Assembly: GCA_036571765.1 (NCBI GenBank)
Contig: BROE01000016.1
Coordinates: forward strand, 12,779,838 to 12,843,837
Source: Plecoglossus altivelis
Lineage: Eukaryota > Chordata > Actinopteri > Osmeriformes > Plecoglossidae
Length of the DNA: 64,000 nucleotides
Direction of reading: 5' to 3'
Shown here: piece by piece, positions 60,594 through 64,000 of the stretch
How positions within the stretch are numbered: the stretch's first letter is position 1
Layout of the letters: the number at the start of each line of letters is the position of its first letter
Program-made: the position numbers and the translations under genes
Notes under the pieces: model-generated
The model's input: the letters and a program-made list of their open reading frames with translations, nothing else
What the model was told of the DNA's origin: nothing
Databases searched by the model: none

Positions 60594-62312
60594 ACTCACA
60601 CACACATACACACACGCACACACGCACGCACACACACACACACACACGCACGCTGGCACTCACAAACAAAAACAAGAGGAAAAGAGCAGGTGACTGTAGA
60701 TACTCACTATAGACCTGGGCAGAGGGAGTTGAGTCCATTTTCTGAAGACAATGTACAGTCCACAGCAGATAGCCAGGATTATTACGACAGAGAGGATGAT
60801 ATAGAGGATGATGTGGGAGCTATCTAAATGGGGCAAAAGCAGTGGATGTTGATTTCTACTTAAATATTGCTAAATGTGTAGTAGACTGATCACATAGGCA
60901 CAGGACGCAAATATCTTACATTTGGCTGGCGGGGGCTCGTCGATGCAGATGACTTCAGGAGTTGTAACAGTTAAGGCATCCATGGAGCCTCTGATGTTCA
61001 CACAGTGTTTGTCTGCTGCCATCTCAGCCGGCAGCGTAGCCTCACATGCTTGGTCTTGGATGTGGCAGGAGAAACCGTGTTCCTTCTGGGCACAACGAGA
61101 GGATAGAGGACAAGTCAGGGGACAGCAAAGCAGTTCTCTGTGCTAGGTGACTAGGTCGTCCTCACCGCCTTCAAATATACTTTGATCCGATGAGGAAAAC
61201 TGGTCAGCGTATTGTTGGGACTGTAACTGTTTTCCAGAGAAGGTCTTCAGCACTGCTGTGTGGTCCTGACCTGCTACTGTACCGAGCGGACATGCTGTTT
61301 CAGCTGACAGACTGGCATCGCTCAGCTGGCTATTTCATGCTGTGCAGTGTTTGTGTCTTGTTTCATTTCGACCAACATTTTTCATCTGACTCCCATTTCT
61401 ACAGAGGATTTCTGCCTCTTGCCAGATCATTACTTACTTAAACGTTCATGAAAGTACTCCGGTCCTTACCTGGTCCTCGGTGATGATGACGTAGCTAAAT
61501 ATTTCATAACTTTCCCAATCCGATTGGTTAATAGCATTTTTGTAGATTTGAAATGGATGGAGGAAGTGGACCTTGAGCTGGTGATCTGGTTCAGCGGAGA
61601 CGTTGACCGAGGGGAGATCCACTGAACCTGCAAACACAAACCATGTCTGAGAACAGACTCGTGAAATACAACAATTCCACGTGCAGCTTTTTTCTTTGTG
61701 TGATTGTGTGCGTGTGCATTTGCAAAGAAACCCCCCAAAGTGATCTGCGCTTACAGATCTGACTGGAGGAGGAACTGCGATCGTAGCTGAATGTGACGTA
61801 GGCGGCAGGCTCAGACTCGCTCTGACCAGACACGCTCACAAAGACGATGTAGTCGTCTCGGATGATTCCCTGCGTTGCTGCGGAAACGTTGCAGTAATAG
61901 GCTGGGGTGTCGGTGCACACCTGCGTGCGGGTGCTGTGGAAAAGGCAAATGAGGCAGTATTGCTACAAAGCACCGTGCCGCTGCACCCATTGTAACATAC
62001 ATTATTATCCCCACCAATGACTTGATAGCAATGACGTTTTGAGCAGGTCTCCCCCCCAAGACATTCGCTTTCATCTTCTGAAGCTTAACGAGTGACTATT
62101 GCTAAATGAGCTCAGTGTTCCAGTTGAAAGGACTTGTATCACCAGAGTGTTGCTCCATACACAAGCATCAAGTGAAGAAAGCAGGGCTCACCCGTCATAG
62201 TAGGACTGCAGGGTGACGGTGAAGCGAGGCTGCAGCTGTGGTTGGCTGTGGTTCCAGTATACCACAGTCTGAAGGTTGTGACACAACAAGGTCACGTTCT
62301 CCACCGGGAGCA
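59811..62312 (-). CDS. ifngr1: Interferon-gamma receptor 1, signal-peptide exon not found
   Basis: The ligand-binding chain of the interferon-gamma receptor, which signals through JAK1 and STAT1. Six exons were placed in coding order: 62192-62312, 61755-61933, 61470-61627, 60920-61085, 60708-60823 and 59811-60452. Phases close, giving about 460 residues before the missing first exon; human IFNGR1 is 489. The ectodomain has two fibronectin-type modules (NVTLLCHNLQTVVYW, YYCNVSAATQG, YVTFSYDRS; then VHFLHPFQIYKNA, FSCHIQ, CVNIRG). The fifth exon encodes the membrane helix (IILYIILSVVIILAICCGLY) followed by LPLPRS, equivalent to the JAK1-binding LPKS box. The last exon ends SGYERRDNILVEM...GYK, which lines up with the human STAT1 docking region (GYDKPH, then LVD). 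Between them lies a 12-copy heptapeptide repeat. Teleosts have two IFNGR1-like chains (crfb13 and crfb17), and I cannot say which this is. Confidence 0.85.
60054..60305 (-). repeat. ifngr1: Coding 21-bp tandem repeat in ifngr1 (12 heptapeptides)
   Basis: Within the last exon, 12 consecutive 21-bp units encode a heptapeptide of consensus DPHPAHT/DPHPADS, 84 residues in all. Variants include N or Y at position 1, L at position 2 and T at position 5. The frame is intact through the whole array, and it lies between the JAK1 box and the STAT1 docking tyrosine. Confidence 0.92.
60482..60660. repeat. Compound (CA)n satellite
   Basis: CA/CG dinucleotides interrupted three times by a CGCTGGCACTCAC motif (about 60522, 60588 and 60650), so the array has a longer period of about 60-65 bp. 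It lies in the ifngr1 intron just before the last exon. Confidence 0.88.
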
Positions 62313-64000
62313 CTGTGTGAACACAGAGAACGTGCAATGGTTAAATGGATGAACTTCAGTGCAATGTCAATTGGAATTGGAGTTGGAGGAAGGAAGGCAT
62401 TTTCTTCTTATAAGATGATAGCCTAACTGTTGAAATGGTAGATTAATGAATCCAGTAGTCTACAAAGGATTGTGTGCTTTCATCGATCAACTTTTGATCT
62501 GTCTGTAGGGAGTGGAATGACGTAGAAAGCGGTGCAACTTTTCCCTTGTATGCTTCACCCTCCAGTGTCCAGCAGAGGGCAGCCTGGTACCACTGTAAAC
62601 CTGTTTAGTATCCCAACGCCTAAGCAAATATAAAAAGTACTACTACACTGCCAGGAGACACATCAGAAGAGTATAGAATCAGAGCTACTTTGGCAAAAAT
62701 GGGAACTGAAACCAGTTCGCCTGTCATTCGGATCAGCAACAACCTGATACAAATGTTGCAGCGTCTCTGGGTTACACTTGACGCATGTTATACCATAGAA
62801 AAGACACAAAACCAAAGCAAAGATGAGAGTTTCCTGTCCACATCAGCAGTCTATAAACCCAAGCTACTACAAGGCCACGCTTTTAGTGTTTGGCTACTAA
62901 TGGGCTAATGTAACAAACTCTGTTATTGACTTTCAACCTTGTCTAGCACACAAACAAACTCTCAAAACAAAGCCTTGCCTACTAAGAGTTCAGACGAGGT
63001 GAGAACCACATCTCCCAGATGAAAAGAAATCCTGGCACCACAAACAAAGCATGTGAGATTTAAAAAAACACACCAAGATAATACCAAGAAGTTATTAAGG
63101 ATGGCATATACTACAGTATGAAAGACTTTGTCAAGCAAGACCCACTGAGGGTGTGGTCATGGAAACCAAACCAGACCTCCGGTAAACCATTACACTTTTT
63201 ACAGCCAAAACACACCACAGCTGCCATTTTGGACAACCCTTTTATTGCTTATGCCATGAACCTGAAAACATGCCAATCTTGTGAAATCTATGATCGCTAG
63301 CTACCCTCATCACTTTCTGAATCGATGGCAGAGTGAGAGGCATGGCCCAGAACATAGGTGAATAGGTACATTGAAAATAAATAGCAGATAAAGGATACTC
63401 ATGCAAATGAGCAACATTTAAGCAAACGTCCACAACTGTTTCTCAAGCTGTTCTGCTTTTTGATTCTCTCTTCCTCTGCTACCACAATATAAAGAGGTTC
63501 AAGGTTTACATATCCAGAATAACCTGTCATGTTTAGTGTGTGTGTGTGTATATTGGGTGTGAGTGTGTTTGTTTGTTACTCAACAACAGTCTATTAAGAC
63601 GCATTATTATGAAAGCAGTAGTTATTCTAAACCACTGGTTCAGGCTCTAGTCACACGGTATGGCTACCAGACCACAACAACATACGTGGTCTCCGTTTGC
63701 CTGTCATACCACCACATTATTGGTTTCATCAAGAACCCCTTCATCGACCACAATTTGGGATTTACACGTCTTGTTTGTTTGGGCTGATCGTGTGATGCTG
63801 TTGACATGAAAACGAATTAATGAAGGTATCCTCCAACATCGACATGAAATCGATTTGATTTCAAGTGGTGTATCTTGTTGAGTAGCGCTGGTTATGTACG
63901 GTCTGTAAACGCCTTATTATTGCGTATATGCTTGCATTGTTATTATTATTTTTTTCAACGAACTGCCGACTTCTCAAACATTATAGCTCGTAAAAAAGTA
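62313..64000. other. Presumed ifngr1 intron 1 or upstream region
   Basis: The exon carrying the ifngr1 start and signal peptide should lie upstream of 62312 on the minus strand and end in phase 1. I found no convincing hydrophobic leader followed by a donor in this stretch. It is either very short and missed, or beyond the window. No other gene is recognised here. Confidence 0.5.

Noticed and set aside
60080..60827. Plus-strand open frames of 89-210 codons rich in Gly/Val/Gln/Cys and Thr/His
   Set aside because: They read through the antisense of the ifngr1 heptapeptide repeat and the adjacent CA satellite. The 21-bp and dinucleotide periods keep frames open on both strands.
62690..63433. 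Open frames of 60-72 codons that might hold the ifngr1 leader exon
   Set aside because: None on the minus strand shows a hydrophobic signal peptide followed by a phase-1 donor, so I left the first exon unassigned.

Overview
This window is vertebrate nuclear DNA, most likely from a ray-finned (teleost) fish. The genes are split into many short exons with GT-AG introns, about 90% of the window is non-coding, and it is full of CA, GA and CT microsatellites and short minisatellites. The encoded proteins are vertebrate signalling and immune proteins. I see no prokaryotic operon, CRISPR array, tRNA, rRNA or recognisable transposase. Gene models were read by eye: exons were joined on reading phase, splice signals and recalled family resemblance, with no alignment run.

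Layout. (1) 1-6,600: no gene recognised; tandem and simple repeats. (2) 6,600-17,921, plus strand: rgs17, an RZ-family regulator of G-protein signalling. It has a CpG-rich candidate promoter, four coding exons (199 codons) and a long 3' UTR. (3) 21,810-38,366, minus strand: pcnx2, a pecanex-family multi-pass membrane protein. All 35 coding exons were placed and every phase closes, giving 2,093 residues. (4) 38,367-40,199: a 1.8 kb divergent promoter interval. (5) 40,200-55,296, plus strand: map3k21 (MLK4), with SH3, kinase, leucine-zipper and CRIB regions, ten coding exons and 1,019 residues. (6) 55,374-58,490, minus strand: il22ra2, a soluble class II cytokine receptor (IL-22 binding protein) of five coding exons and 231 residues. 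(7) 59,811-62,312, minus strand: most of ifngr1, the ligand-binding chain of the interferon-gamma receptor. Six exons were placed, but the signal-peptide exon was not found and may lie beyond the window.

The head-to-head map3k21/pcnx2 pair matches human 1q42, and the il22ra2/ifngr1 pair matches human 6q23. rgs17 is on human 6q25. The window is therefore a fish linkage group that mixes human 1q42 and 6q material. These genes do not form one pathway, although il22ra2 and ifngr1 are both class II cytokine receptors.

I did not find a wholly new system. The best leads are a 12-copy heptapeptide repeat in the interferon-gamma receptor tail, a possible in-frame cassette exon of map3k21 with a GC donor, and a run of tandemly duplicated splice donors at a pcnx2 exon.
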